Shown here in pieces: positions 8,177 to 16,929 of a DNA stretch of 64,000 nt. Position 1 is the first letter of the stretch. Each line of letters opens with the position of its first letter. The notes beneath the pieces are model-generated. The model did not search any database. It worked only from the letters and a program-made list of their open reading frames with translations, and was not told where the DNA came from. Made by a program: the position numbers and the translations under genes. This stretch comes from Bacteroidota bacterium (GTDB taxonomy: Bacteria; Bacteroidota; JABWAT01), in NCBI GenBank assembly GCA_013360915.1, contig JABWAT010000001.1, forward strand, positions 379,259 through 443,258, in the 5' to 3' direction.

Positions 8177-9283
8177 TTAATCTGCGAATACGTACGGTAT
8201 GTTCAGAACCTGAGGTTGTTTATCCGTTACCGTGCTGAACTGCCACAGACGAACCTTGTTGAGAATACAACGTTCAACATTGGCATTCTTCATGGTACTG
8301 GAAGCAATCCGGGGACCTACCACGCGACCGTCCGGTGAAATCCGTAATTCCACCACAATCTGTCCGCGAAGACTCGGATCTTTAACCTTTTCCTGTTCGT
8401 AGCAGGCCGTGATAGCACGTGAATGCTCATCAATCACACTGGTCAACTCATCCACTCCACGCGAGGAGGAACCAGATGATTTGATTTTTCCGGTGGAGAG
8501 ACTTGATTTGATGTTACCGCTGCGACCAAGAGCATCACCAACACCGGTTCCGGCTCCCAATCCGCGGGCAGCACCAACTGCACCCAGTTTTGCACCGACT
8601 GCTCCGCCACGTCCCACGTCTTCACGGGTAGCATTTCCAAAGCCCATGCCTTGCTGTCCGGCACCAGACTTCAGAATGGCCCCAAGGTCACCTGTACTGG
8701 TAGCAGAACTCAACACATCGGTAGCAGTTCCGGCTGAGGAAGCACGACCCGTACGGGACCGGCCGGCAAGGGCAGCAATCGCGGCACTTGCCTGTGCAGC
8801 AACATTGGCCTGGTACTGAGCCTTTGCAGCAGCAGCTGCTTCCGCACGTTGTTGTTTAAACTCTTCTGAAGTGGCTTCTTCGCGGGTTTTACCCTTGGTG
8901 GTCGCCTTTTCAGCAGCAGCCTCTTTCTTTTCTTCGGCCGCAACAACATTGTCGGTTTTGATTTCTTCCTTAGGGGTATCCAATTCAAGAGCAGCAGAAC
9001 GTTTCAGAATTTTTTGCATGAATGCCTGCTTGATCATTTCATTCACTGCAGATTGATCTGGAGGCTCGTAAGTAAGTAACATGGTAAACATGGCACCGTA
9101 AACAACCCCGAAGGTCGCTAACAGGATTCCTGCATACCTTTTGTCAATCCCTTCCCAGAATGTTTGTTTAAATTCATCCGGAAATGCGCGGCTTTGTGCA
9201 GCCATTACAGCTGTTGCCTTCGGATTAACCGCCTGCATTACTTCATTTGGTTGTGTCTGATCACCGCTTTTATGGTTTTTCAT
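8177..9283 (-). CDS. AgmX/PglI C-terminal domain protein (TonB-like linker of module A)
   Basis: 368 aa. Cytoplasmic N-terminus, single TM helix at about 51-71, then a charged Ala/Lys-rich stretch (about 95-165, probable coiled coil), a Gly/Ser-rich flexible region (about 175-275) and a C-terminal domain at 277-368. That domain (HSRAITACYEQ, GQIVVELRISPDGRV, CILNKVRLWQF, Cys294 and Cys339) matches the AgmX/PglI C-terminal domain, a TonB-like fold known from Myxococcus gliding proteins GltJ and GltG. It overlaps the preceding ExbD by one base (TGATG) and has GGAGGG upstream. Expected to be the rod that carries force from the TolQ/TolR-like motor across the periplasm. The lack of FHA or zinc-ribbon domains separates it from Myxococcus GltJ itself. 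Confidence 0.85.
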   Translation of the reverse strand: MKNHKSGDQTQPNEVMQAVNPKATAVMAAQSRAFPDEFKQTFWEGIDKRYAGILLATFGVVYGAMFTMLLTYEPPDQSAVNEMIKQAFMQKILKRSAALELDTPKEEIKTDNVVAAEEKKEAAAEKATTKGKTREEATSEEFKQQRAEAAAAAKAQYQANVAAQASAAIAALAGRSRTGRASSAGTATDVLSSATSTGDLGAILKSGAGQQGMGFGNATREDVGRGGAVGAKLGAVGAARGLGAGTGVGDALGRSGNIKSSLSTGKIKSSGSSSRGVDELTSVIDEHSRAITACYEQEKVKDPSLRGQIVVELRISPDGRVVGPRIASSTMKNANVERCILNKVRLWQFSTVTDKQPQVLNIPYVFAD

Positions 9284-9786
9284 CAGTTACCCTCCACAGT
9301 TATCAGCTTAATTTTGGTAAATCCTGCCTGCGAGGCAGTATACACAACCTTTATGAACGAGGTATAATCGAGACCTTTGTCACCCTGTATCAGGATTTCT
9401 CCAGTAAACAGGGGCTCACCATCCGGGCCATCACCTAAGTCAATTAATTCCTGTGCACGTGCATCAAGAATATCAAACAACTTTTTGATCATAAACCCAG
9501 TTTCAGGATCGACAGGCCCCAAATACTCTTCCGGAGCGGAAACATAGTCGTCATTGAATAGGAGACCGAGCTTAGAGACAGCAATAGTAGCTGTTTTTTT
9601 CGGTTTGTCCAGGTTAATGGATTCCGGCAAACGCAAACCCTCTGCTTCAGTAACCAGTGCACCTTCGGCAGAAAACTGGTTCAGCAGAAACAGAAGAATA
9701 ATTGTCATCGCATCCATAAGCGAGGTCAGAGAGACCCCACCTGAACTAAATCTGTGTTTTTTTCCCTTACTGGGTGCAAATGCCAT
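9283..9786 (-). CDS. ExbD/TolR family protein with conserved TM Asp (module A)
   Basis: 167-aa single-pass protein. The N-terminus MAFAPSKGKK is basic; the TM segment about 20-38 (LTSLMDAMTIILLFLLNQF) contains Asp25, the expected proton carrier. The periplasmic domain contains GEILIQGDKGLDYTSFIKVVYTA, the ExbD pattern in which a short strand (ILIQGD) precedes a helix. AGGAGA upstream of ATG 9786. The tandem neighbour at 9799-10389 shares the MAFxPSxxKK start but has Asn at the Asp25 position, so the two probably form an asymmetric pair. Confidence 0.92.
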   Translation of the reverse strand: MAFAPSKGKKHRFSSGGVSLTSLMDAMTIILLFLLNQFSAEGALVTEAEGLRLPESINLDKPKKTATIAVSKLGLLFNDDYVSAPEEYLGPVDPETGFMIKKLFDILDARAQELIDLGDGPDGEPLFTGEILIQGDKGLDYTSFIKVVYTASQAGFTKIKLITVEGN

Positions 9787-9798
9787 TGATCAGCTCTC

Positions 9799-10389
9799 CT
9801 AATTAATGTTTACACCCAAGGAGATGCTGGGAAATAAAACCAGCTCAATCTCTTTGCTTTGTTCATTGTATTTGGCTTTAACCGCATCCATGGTCTTGAT
9901 CAATACCTGATAAGGGATGGTGTTGGCAGCCGTAATCTGAATATTGAACTCATCTGCAAACTGGCCTTCGCCAATTTCTTTCTTCAGATCAGTCAGTTTG
10001 TTATTCAGTGCGGCGAGAGGCCAGTGTTTTTTAACATCCTGACCATCATAGACATCATATTCGCCCGGAGTTACCGGAATTGTAGCTGAATTGTTGGGAT
10101 CGGGTCCCTTTTCGATTCCGCGAATATTAGTCTGAATGGTATAACCATCATCCGTAACCAGTAGCTTCAGATCAAGCTTTTTCTGCTGCTCGGTGGGAGT
10201 GTTGGTTGCTCCCCCTCCCCCGCCACCCGAATCGGTTGGCAGGTTGATTTCGATTGTGCCAAGTTTAACGAACTCGGCACAGGACAGGAGCAATGGAATC
10301 AGACATACCATGAGGTTCATCACCACAATCATATCCGGTTCCTTGAACTCGTTATCCTGTTTTTTTCGTTGTGAAGGCTTAAATGCCAT
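9799..10389 (-). CDS. ExbD/TolR-like protein with Asn in place of the TM Asp (module A)
   Basis: 196 aa. N-terminus MAFKPSQRKK aligns gap-free with the downstream ExbD. The TM helix (about 20-37, MIVVMNLMVCLIPLLLS) has Asn25 exactly where the partner has Asp25; Asp19 is at the membrane edge and not an equivalent. A Gly-rich hinge (SGGGGGATN) follows, then a periplasmic domain ending FNIQITAANTIPYQVLIKTMDAV, the ExbD fold signature. Loss of the carboxylate suggests a structural subunit that does not itself carry protons, as inferred from known ExbD/TolR/MotB mechanisms. AAGAGG before ATG 10389. Confidence 0.85.
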   Translation of the reverse strand: MAFKPSQRKKQDNEFKEPDMIVVMNLMVCLIPLLLSCAEFVKLGTIEINLPTDSGGGGGGATNTPTEQQKKLDLKLLVTDDGYTIQTNIRGIEKGPDPNNSATIPVTPGEYDVYDGQDVKKHWPLAALNNKLTDLKKEIGEGQFADEFNIQITAANTIPYQVLIKTMDAVKAKYNEQSKEIELVLFPSISLGVNIN

Positions 10390-10453
10390 TTTAACCTCTT
10401 GTTATTAACTTTTACCTGCGTAATCGGGATTTGTTCCCGGTTAAGGATTCAGA

Positions 10454-11167
10454 TTAGTTAATTACGGGTTTGTAGCCAGTCAGAAGGTTAATCAGTTTTA
10501 CAGTGTGCTCATCAATCTCATCAATGATGGATTGGGTCTTCGCCTGAATAAGAACCACAAGTACGGTTAACGGGATTGCAGAGAAAAGACCCATCATCGT
10601 GGTACCCATGGCGGCCGAGATACCCTGAGCAAGATACTGTGATTTCTGAGCAGCCGGAATGGCCGTTCCACCCACAGCACCGAAAGCGATAATCAGACCA
10701 AAGATCGTACCGGCCAGACCGAGAAGAGTTGAAGCCGAAGCGATCATGACCAGATAACCGGTCCGGTTGGTCAGGCGGGGAATCACTTCAAGGGTTGCTT
10801 CATCAACTGCATTCTGAATGTCACGGAATTCCTTCGAGGTATCTGCGCGTTTCAGACCACGGAGGACGATGTAAGGAAGGGCCTTTTCCTTGGATTGCTC
10901 GGCAAGGGCAATGGCTTCCTTAATGTTGTTCGATTGAACATGCTGGCGGATGCGCTCCATGAATTTTCCAGCATTGATATTTGACCGGACATACACATAG
11001 TAGAAACGTTCAATGACGATTGCCATACCGATAACCATGAAGGTCAGAATGACCCACTGGAACCATGCAGAGGGGTCACCTGCCACAGCATTTCCGTTGG
11101 AATCAATGTGATCCCAGAATTTGAAGGAGTTAATAAAGGTATTAAGGAACAAGTCCAAAGCGTTCAT
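10454..11167 (-). CDS. MotA/TolQ/ExbB proton channel family protein (module A)
   Basis: 237 aa with TM1 about 36-57, TM2 about 138-162 (LLGLAGTIFGLIIAF) and TM3 about 182-207 (GISAAMGTTMMGLFSAIPLTVL); the Gly/Thr signatures of TolQ and ExbB are intact. The cytoplasmic loop between TM1 and TM2 holds the expected helical region. CGGAGA precedes ATG 11167. It is followed by two ExbD genes and an AgmX-like gene and preceded by three genes for exported proteins, so it is the motor stator of module A. It is clearly diverged from the 230-aa paralog of module B. Confidence 0.94.
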   Translation of the reverse strand: MNALDLFLNTFINSFKFWDHIDSNGNAVAGDPSAWFQWVILTFMVIGMAIVIERFYYVYVRSNINAGKFMERIRQHVQSNNIKEAIALAEQSKEKALPYIVLRGLKRADTSKEFRDIQNAVDEATLEVIPRLTNRTGYLVMIASASTLLGLAGTIFGLIIAFGAVGGTAIPAAQKSQYLAQGISAAMGTTMMGLFSAIPLTVLVVLIQAKTQSIIDEIDEHTVKLINLLTGYKPVIN

Positions 11168-11257
11168 TTGGTTTCTCCGTTTTTGGTTTGGTTAGAAAAT
11201 GATTAAGACTGGGTAAAGTTAAAGGGTGATTTGAAAAAATACAAACACCCCGGGGAT

Positions 11258-11584
11258 TCAATTCCGATTCCGTTTCAGCAGGACCTCGGTGTCAATTGAC
11301 AAGGGAAACTCACTGTCCTTGCGGATATAAAAGTCGGATTTAGGACGTTCTTTAACCTGATTGGATAATGATTCCACACTGGAGCTTGCCTGGGTGAAAT
11401 CAGGGCGAATCCGTTCGGGCACCAACTGAACCGTTGGCCGTCTGATTCTCGCACGGATTACCTGTGTACGGATGGTAATCACGGCCCCTTCACCACCTGC
11501 AGGTGCTGCCTGTGCCATGAGTTCAGACCAGGAGGATCCGGCAAGAACAAAAAACAGGATAATTAAGATAGTTATTGGTCTCAT
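11258..11584 (-). CDS. Small exported protein, unknown function
   Basis: 108 aa with a good signal peptide (about 1-24, hydrophobic ITILIILFFVLAG, then MAQA). The mature part is basic with many Arg and Val (VIRARIRRPTVQLVPERIRP), then a Ser-rich and Lys-rich tail; no TM helix. I do not recognise a family. Its start overlaps the stop of the 1780-aa TPR gene by 4 nt (ATGA) and has a strong site (GGAGGAGA), so it is translated with the giant protein. Position between the giant TPR protein and the motor suggests a small periplasmic component. Confidence 0.75.
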   Translation of the reverse strand: MRPITILIILFFVLAGSSWSELMAQAAPAGGEGAVITIRTQVIRARIRRPTVQLVPERIRPDFTQASSSVESLSNQVKERPKSDFYIRKDSEFPLSIDTEVLLKRNRN

Positions 11585-14500
11585 TTCGGTTCTCCTCCAC
11601 TTTTTTGTTCACCTTCCGGTTGCGGTGCCGGCTCGGTGGTTTGTGGCGCTGCTTCGGGTTCCTTGGGTTTGACTCCGGGCAGGTCGTTTTGTGACTGGAA
11701 CATGTTCAGTACCTTTTCAGGGGGTACATCCGGATAGTAGGTAACATTCACGAGAGCATACAGGTTTTTATTATAACTGTCTGTTGCATCGGTTTTGACC
11801 GCGAGAACGTTCTTTCCGCGGGTGAGGATCTTGCTGACATCCACAACCAGGGACTTGCCATCAGCGGAGGGCTCGCCCAGTGTTTCATCAATCGGGTTCT
11901 CATTCAGATAGATTTCGGCCTTCAGGTTTTTACCCACCACCAGAGTTGCCGTTTCAATGGCACCATCGATGGTCATGGTTTTCCTGAACAGAACCTTGTT
12001 GGGAACGGTTTGATTTTCGAATGCATCCGGTTGTTCGGCTACGCTGTTTTCAGGATAATCAAACCGGTTCTTCACCACAATGACGGGAGGCGCCGGCAAT
12101 TGAACCGGGGTGGCCAGCGATTGTACCTGATTGGTATCAGGCACCGTTTTCAGAGTAGAATCCTGTGTCACCTGAAGAAGTGAATCTGTAACCGGAAATT
12201 CATTCTCACCCTGAACCGACACGGTTGAATCGGTTGAAAGAGCCTCTGCAGGCTGTTCCATCACCTGTGCTGGCTCGGTATACGGCTGAGGAATGGTATC
12301 GGTATATACCGGTTCAGTGTTTTCTGCAGGCTGAACCAGATCTGTATCCGAAACAGACAGATGGAAATACCTGCTCATGCGGTTACCGGACTCATCCGTT
12401 TCTGACTCAAGTGGTGTTCCTTCATCAATGCGGTAGTACCAGACCGGTTGCATCACATAGGATTTCGGTCCGGACAGAAAATCGAAGAAATCTACCTGCA
12501 TGCCGGATGCAGAAATGGTCGGTTCAGCATTGAACCAGGTGGAATCATCCAGGGAAATCTGGAACCAGTTTTCCGGTATGGCTGTGGTCGCCCGCCAGGA
12601 ATGATCGGTTTCAAACACAAGGGATCCGCGAAGATCGATTTCACCAAGAAGTTTACCGTAGGTCTGAGGATCTACCGAGATCAGCCGGGTAATGATCTGG
12701 CCGGTCCACTGAGTAAATACTCCGTATTCATTCATGAAAAGGATACCGTTTTCGAGAATCGACAATCCGGTTACCTTAAGTGTGTTGATGATGTTATCAA
12801 TGGTAAAGGTTGCATCCAGATACCAATATTTATCCGGTTCTGCAATTGAAACCTGATCGTATTGCTTTCTGACGGGCAACAAGCGGCGCGATCTTTCCAG
12901 ATTCATGTCACCCGTTTTCAGTAGGAATTCGGTTGCGCGGTTTTCCACCTGCAGACGAAGATCCTTTCCGAGATTGTTGGCATCAACCACCTTCAAAGCG
13001 GTGGCAAATGAATTGATGGTGGTGGTCACATATTGATTATTGCTCTCAATGGCCACATTCATGATACTTTCCTGGTTAAGGATCTCGTCACCAAGAGGTT
13101 CTTCATTCACCTCTACCTTGGAACGGAAATTATCAAACAGATGATCAAACGCATTGATGGCATAGTTCACCAATTCAACATAGCGCGTCGCCTGCAAATC
13201 GGAAAGGTCGGTTATGGCTTGTCTCGACTCCTGAACCCAGTGGTTTTCAACTCCCCGTTCTGCAGACAGATCGATGTTTTTACGGTACAGTGAAATGGCA
13301 TCCGCAATATCAGGCGTTACGTCATCAATCAGCTGTGCACCAATCAGCAGGTATACGTTCGGGTCGGTCTGACTATCAAGCAGAGAGCGGTCGTTGATAA
13401 ACAGAAATACGACCTCATGCTGAGCTCTGGCTGCCCGGAACAGCATTTCTGATGTCTTTTCAGAAACAGTTGAGTCAAGTGAGGCTAGCAGTTTCAGTGT
13501 TGAATCAGGTACGACAATGTCATTGGTGGTAATAGAATCTTTGTTCTGCTCCAGAAGGGTATTCAGTGTGGACCCAAACTGTTTCAGGGAAGTATAGGTC
13601 TGTGCATAAATCTGATAGGCGGTTTCATAGAAACTCTTTGCATCATAATACACTTCAGACTGATACTTGATAAGATCTGCACCACGGTATCCTGCATCGG
13701 AGGCATTCCGCTCACCCACCTGACTGGACAGAATTTCCTGGGTCTTTCCAATATTATAGGTTGCCTCAAACGCCCGGTACAGACTTCCGCCCGGTTCCAG
13801 GCTCAGACCGCGGATTTCGATCTGATTGTTCCAGTAAGTTGTTTTTGCTGCTTCCTTTTTGTCCAGCGTAACCGAACTGTTGGCATAATCAATTTTGATA
13901 TCATCAAAGGCCCGGCGTAGTTCAAGACCGATCTTATAGAGGGACTCACCAGCAAAATAGGGACTTCCTGGCAATTTCTTTGCCTTCAGGTCACGGTTCC
14001 GGTTGGCTGCAGCCTGATACTCAACCTGAGCGCCGGTAAAATCCTGTTGTCTTTCGAGGTAATTACCGCGACGGTAAAAGGCCTCAACCGTCCTGAAATC
14101 ATCCGGGTATTGAGCCGCAAATTTTCCGTAGGCATCAAAGACACCCCGTTCATCCTTCAGGTCAGACTGCAGACCAATGGTCCCAAACAAGACTTCCGTT
14201 GCAAACGGACTCTTGGGAAATTTCTCCACATACAGTTCTGAAAGCCTGAAGGCTTCTTTCAGATCACGTGCCTTTTTGGCATCATCAAAGGCAAAATACA
14301 GGTACTGCTCGGCCAGTGTTTCTTCATTCTTACCGGCGAAGTAGTAATAGTTGCGCTCAGCCTGTTTAGATGACAGTGAAAAGGCACCCATTTCCTTGTA
14401 GTTAGCGTAGATGTTTTTATGGGCGTTATCAACCAGTTCCACCGATTTGGGGAATTTTTCAATCAAAAGATTGTACAGTTCGTTGGACCGGTTAAATTCT

Positions 14501-16923
14501 TTGATTTTGTCGAAGTTATCAGCTGCAAAATAAATGGCCTGATCGACTTCTTTATAATTAGGTGTTTCCTGATAGATACGGAACCATTGTTCAGCAGCTG
14601 CGAAATAATCCTTACGATCCTGCATGATAATGGCATACTGACCAATACTGTTTGACCAGACGCTCCAGGCATAATCCTTTTGTTTCTGGCTGGCATCCTT
14701 CATGTAGATCAGGGCACGAGCCAATTTTTCTGCAGAAGGATAGTCTTTAACCTGATAGTAACCGGTCATAAGGTCGGTCACATATCCAGGATTGACTTTC
14801 TTATCAGGGTAATATTTCTGAAGAATGACCTGCCAGTCGGCAACCGCATCGAGTTGATTCTTATTGAAATAAAGCAACGAGATGTTCTCAACATAGTCCT
14901 TTGTCTTCTGGATATGCGGGAACAACCTGGCGAAATTATCATAGGCTTCTATAAGCCGCTTTTCACCAGTGGTGAGCATGAGTGTATCCACATAGGCCAG
15001 GAATTTCAGGTCACGCAAGGTGGAATCGGCCACCATGGCCTGTGCACGGGACAATGAGGAAAGACCAATTTTGGGCGTGGTGGTTTCTTCCTGTTTAAAC
15101 TGATCCTGAGCAATAGATATGGCATTCAGAGCGGTTTCAAAGCGGTGATGCTCGGAAAACGGGTTTCTGGAAACCTCCAGATAGATCGGGTATGCTTCAG
15201 CCTGGCGGTTCAGACGCTGGTCAAGAACAAGGCCAAGGTAGTATCCGTTTTCATAAGCCACCGAATCGTAGCGGGAATAGAAATCAAAGTACTGAAAAAC
15301 AGTATTGGCATACCGGTTGTAATAAGACAATGCCTGTTCCTGGCTGGAAGTGATGCCTTCCCTGCTCTGAGATCCGTTAAAAGTTTCGGCATAGAACAGG
15401 TTGTGATCCATGTTATCAATGAAGTACTTCTGACTGGTGGAATCGACTTCAGTAAACATGGCTGCATTCAGATACCGGTCTACGATTCCCTTCACTGACT
15501 GATCTGCATCGGGTCCGTTTTGTTTATTAAACTTATCCAATTGCTGTTTGTACCAATCGGACCGGTAGTTGTACGTTTCCCAATACTTCAGACGTAACCC
15601 GTAAATTTCTTCACGCAAGGCAAGTTCTGCCATCCCCGTCAACGCATTCAGTTCCCGGGAACGAAGCTCGATAACCTTACCGGATAAACTGGCGGCTCTT
15701 TCTGATTGGGGAAACCGGTTAACGATGTATTCATAAACATAGATTTCGTCTTTTATTTCATCCACTTCTGAATAGGACAAACCCAGCCGTTCATAAACGT
15801 AGGGTTCATAGGCTTTAGGAGGATTGAAATTGCCGAAATATTGCACAAGACGATCCAGAACCTCACCGGTGCGCGGACTGCCCGATTTCTGTGAGTATTC
15901 CCGTTTGACAATATCCATGAAACAGATACCAATATACTGGGCCGCTTCATCGAGCATTTCGGTCTTTACGAAACCAGGCATAACCTGACCGTCAAACAAT
16001 TCTTTATTCTGCTGGATATCATCCATCAGGAATGTAAAGTAGGCAATGGCATCAGAGAAACTTCTCAGCTTATAGCTTACCCATGCCAACCGGTACAGGG
16101 ATTCCCCGAAACGACGGGAAGGAAACTCTGATTCTGCACTCAGTTCGAGCACCTTCTGGAAATGGCTCCGGGCCCGGCGCAAACGTGCATCATCGGAACT
16201 GTTAAAAAGAAACTCACCGATCAGCCAATTGGATTCTAGCACATAACGACTGTTTGGGTATTTACGTGTCAGTACCTCGAGGGTACGGATTCCCATTTCT
16301 GAGTTCTGCAACTCCCGTCCATAAATATAGGCCTTGTTATAAAGCGCATCCGGAACATATTTACTTTCGGGAATTTCATTGATCACATAGTCGTATAGCC
16401 AAATGACCTTGGAAAAATCCTTAACGGCCGGTTTCGGCTGTTCGGGTAACTCTGTGATTTCCTTCTTTTCAAATTGATCGAGCAGTCTGGCATAAGCATC
16501 CAGTTTTCGGTTGTACTCGGCATCATCCTCATAAAACTTGGTCTGAACCTTGTCATAGAGAATTTCTGCCTGACGCATGAGGATTTCATCGAGGATTTTT
16601 GACCGCTGAAAAATCTGAATGAAACGTTCATTGTTCTGATCGAGCAGAGCCGATAGACGCTTCTCCTCTTCTTCGGAAAGTTTTATCTTTTCCTGAGTCT
16701 TCTGAAGGATCAGTTCGATCTGAGGAAGGGTAAAGTTTTTGAAAATCCGGTCGGTTTCAGCCGATTTCGTTTTAGTGGTGATAATATCCTGATCGAGAGG
16801 GGTCACCACGATATGGCGACCTTTGACAATGGACGTATCCTGCCCGGAAACAGGACTGGCTACCACTGCAATCAGACATGCAGAAAGAAACAATCGATTG
16901 ATCCGGCTTCGATTTACTGTCAT
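11581..16923 (-). CDS. Giant exported TPR-repeat protein (1780 aa) of module A
   Basis: Signal peptide at 1-27 (cleavage VSG|QDTS), a charged helical segment (about 55-150), then many TPR-type helix pairs from about 165 to beyond 1000 (for example IWLYDYVINEIPESKYVPDA and YYRRGNYLE-like units, written here only as short parts). Around 1400-1500 and 1640-1740 the sequence becomes beta-rich; the later part (FRKTMTIDGAIETATLVVG, KAEIYLNENPID) resembles a jelly-roll/galactose-binding domain. Between them is a Thr/Pro/Gln-rich low-complexity linker, and the C-terminus is Pro/Glu-rich. No membrane helix after the signal, so periplasmic or outer-surface. It follows another exported TPR gene by 6 nt and overlaps the small exported gene. 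Role by context: scaffold or lever of the Tol/Exb-driven apparatus. No functional family recognised. Confidence 0.85.
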   Translation of the reverse strand: MTVNRSRINRLFLSACLIAVVASPVSGQDTSIVKGRHIVVTPLDQDIITTKTKSAETDRIFKNFTLPQIELILQKTQEKIKLSEEEEKRLSALLDQNNERFIQIFQRSKILDEILMRQAEILYDKVQTKFYEDDAEYNRKLDAYARLLDQFEKKEITELPEQPKPAVKDFSKVIWLYDYVINEIPESKYVPDALYNKAYIYGRELQNSEMGIRTLEVLTRKYPNSRYVLESNWLIGEFLFNSSDDARLRRARSHFQKVLELSAESEFPSRRFGESLYRLAWVSYKLRSFSDAIAYFTFLMDDIQQNKELFDGQVMPGFVKTEMLDEAAQYIGICFMDIVKREYSQKSGSPRTGEVLDRLVQYFGNFNPPKAYEPYVYERLGLSYSEVDEIKDEIYVYEYIVNRFPQSERAASLSGKVIELRSRELNALTGMAELALREEIYGLRLKYWETYNYRSDWYKQQLDKFNKQNGPDADQSVKGIVDRYLNAAMFTEVDSTSQKYFIDNMDHNLFYAETFNGSQSREGITSSQEQALSYYNRYANTVFQYFDFYSRYDSVAYENGYYLGLVLDQRLNRQAEAYPIYLEVSRNPFSEHHRFETALNAISIAQDQFKQEETTTPKIGLSSLSRAQAMVADSTLRDLKFLAYVDTLMLTTGEKRLIEAYDNFARLFPHIQKTKDYVENISLLYFNKNQLDAVADWQVILQKYYPDKKVNPGYVTDLMTGYYQVKDYPSAEKLARALIYMKDASQKQKDYAWSVWSNSIGQYAIIMQDRKDYFAAAEQWFRIYQETPNYKEVDQAIYFAADNFDKIKEFNRSNELYNLLIEKFPKSVELVDNAHKNIYANYKEMGAFSLSSKQAERNYYYFAGKNEETLAEQYLYFAFDDAKKARDLKEAFRLSELYVEKFPKSPFATEVLFGTIGLQSDLKDERGVFDAYGKFAAQYPDDFRTVEAFYRRGNYLERQQDFTGAQVEYQAAANRNRDLKAKKLPGSPYFAGESLYKIGLELRRAFDDIKIDYANSSVTLDKKEAAKTTYWNNQIEIRGLSLEPGGSLYRAFEATYNIGKTQEILSSQVGERNASDAGYRGADLIKYQSEVYYDAKSFYETAYQIYAQTYTSLKQFGSTLNTLLEQNKDSITTNDIVVPDSTLKLLASLDSTVSEKTSEMLFRAARAQHEVVFLFINDRSLLDSQTDPNVYLLIGAQLIDDVTPDIADAISLYRKNIDLSAERGVENHWVQESRQAITDLSDLQATRYVELVNYAINAFDHLFDNFRSKVEVNEEPLGDEILNQESIMNVAIESNNQYVTTTINSFATALKVVDANNLGKDLRLQVENRATEFLLKTGDMNLERSRRLLPVRKQYDQVSIAEPDKYWYLDATFTIDNIINTLKVTGLSILENGILFMNEYGVFTQWTGQIITRLISVDPQTYGKLLGEIDLRGSLVFETDHSWRATTAIPENWFQISLDDSTWFNAEPTISASGMQVDFFDFLSGPKSYVMQPVWYYRIDEGTPLESETDESGNRMSRYFHLSVSDTDLVQPAENTEPVYTDTIPQPYTEPAQVMEQPAEALSTDSTVSVQGENEFPVTDSLLQVTQDSTLKTVPDTNQVQSLATPVQLPAPPVIVVKNRFDYPENSVAEQPDAFENQTVPNKVLFRKTMTIDGAIETATLVVGKNLKAEIYLNENPIDETLGEPSADGKSLVVDVSKILTRGKNVLAVKTDATDSYNKNLYALVNVTYYPDVPPEKVLNMFQSQNDLPGVKPKEPEAAPQTTEPAPQPEGEQKSGGEPK

Positions 16924-16929
16924 AAGATG

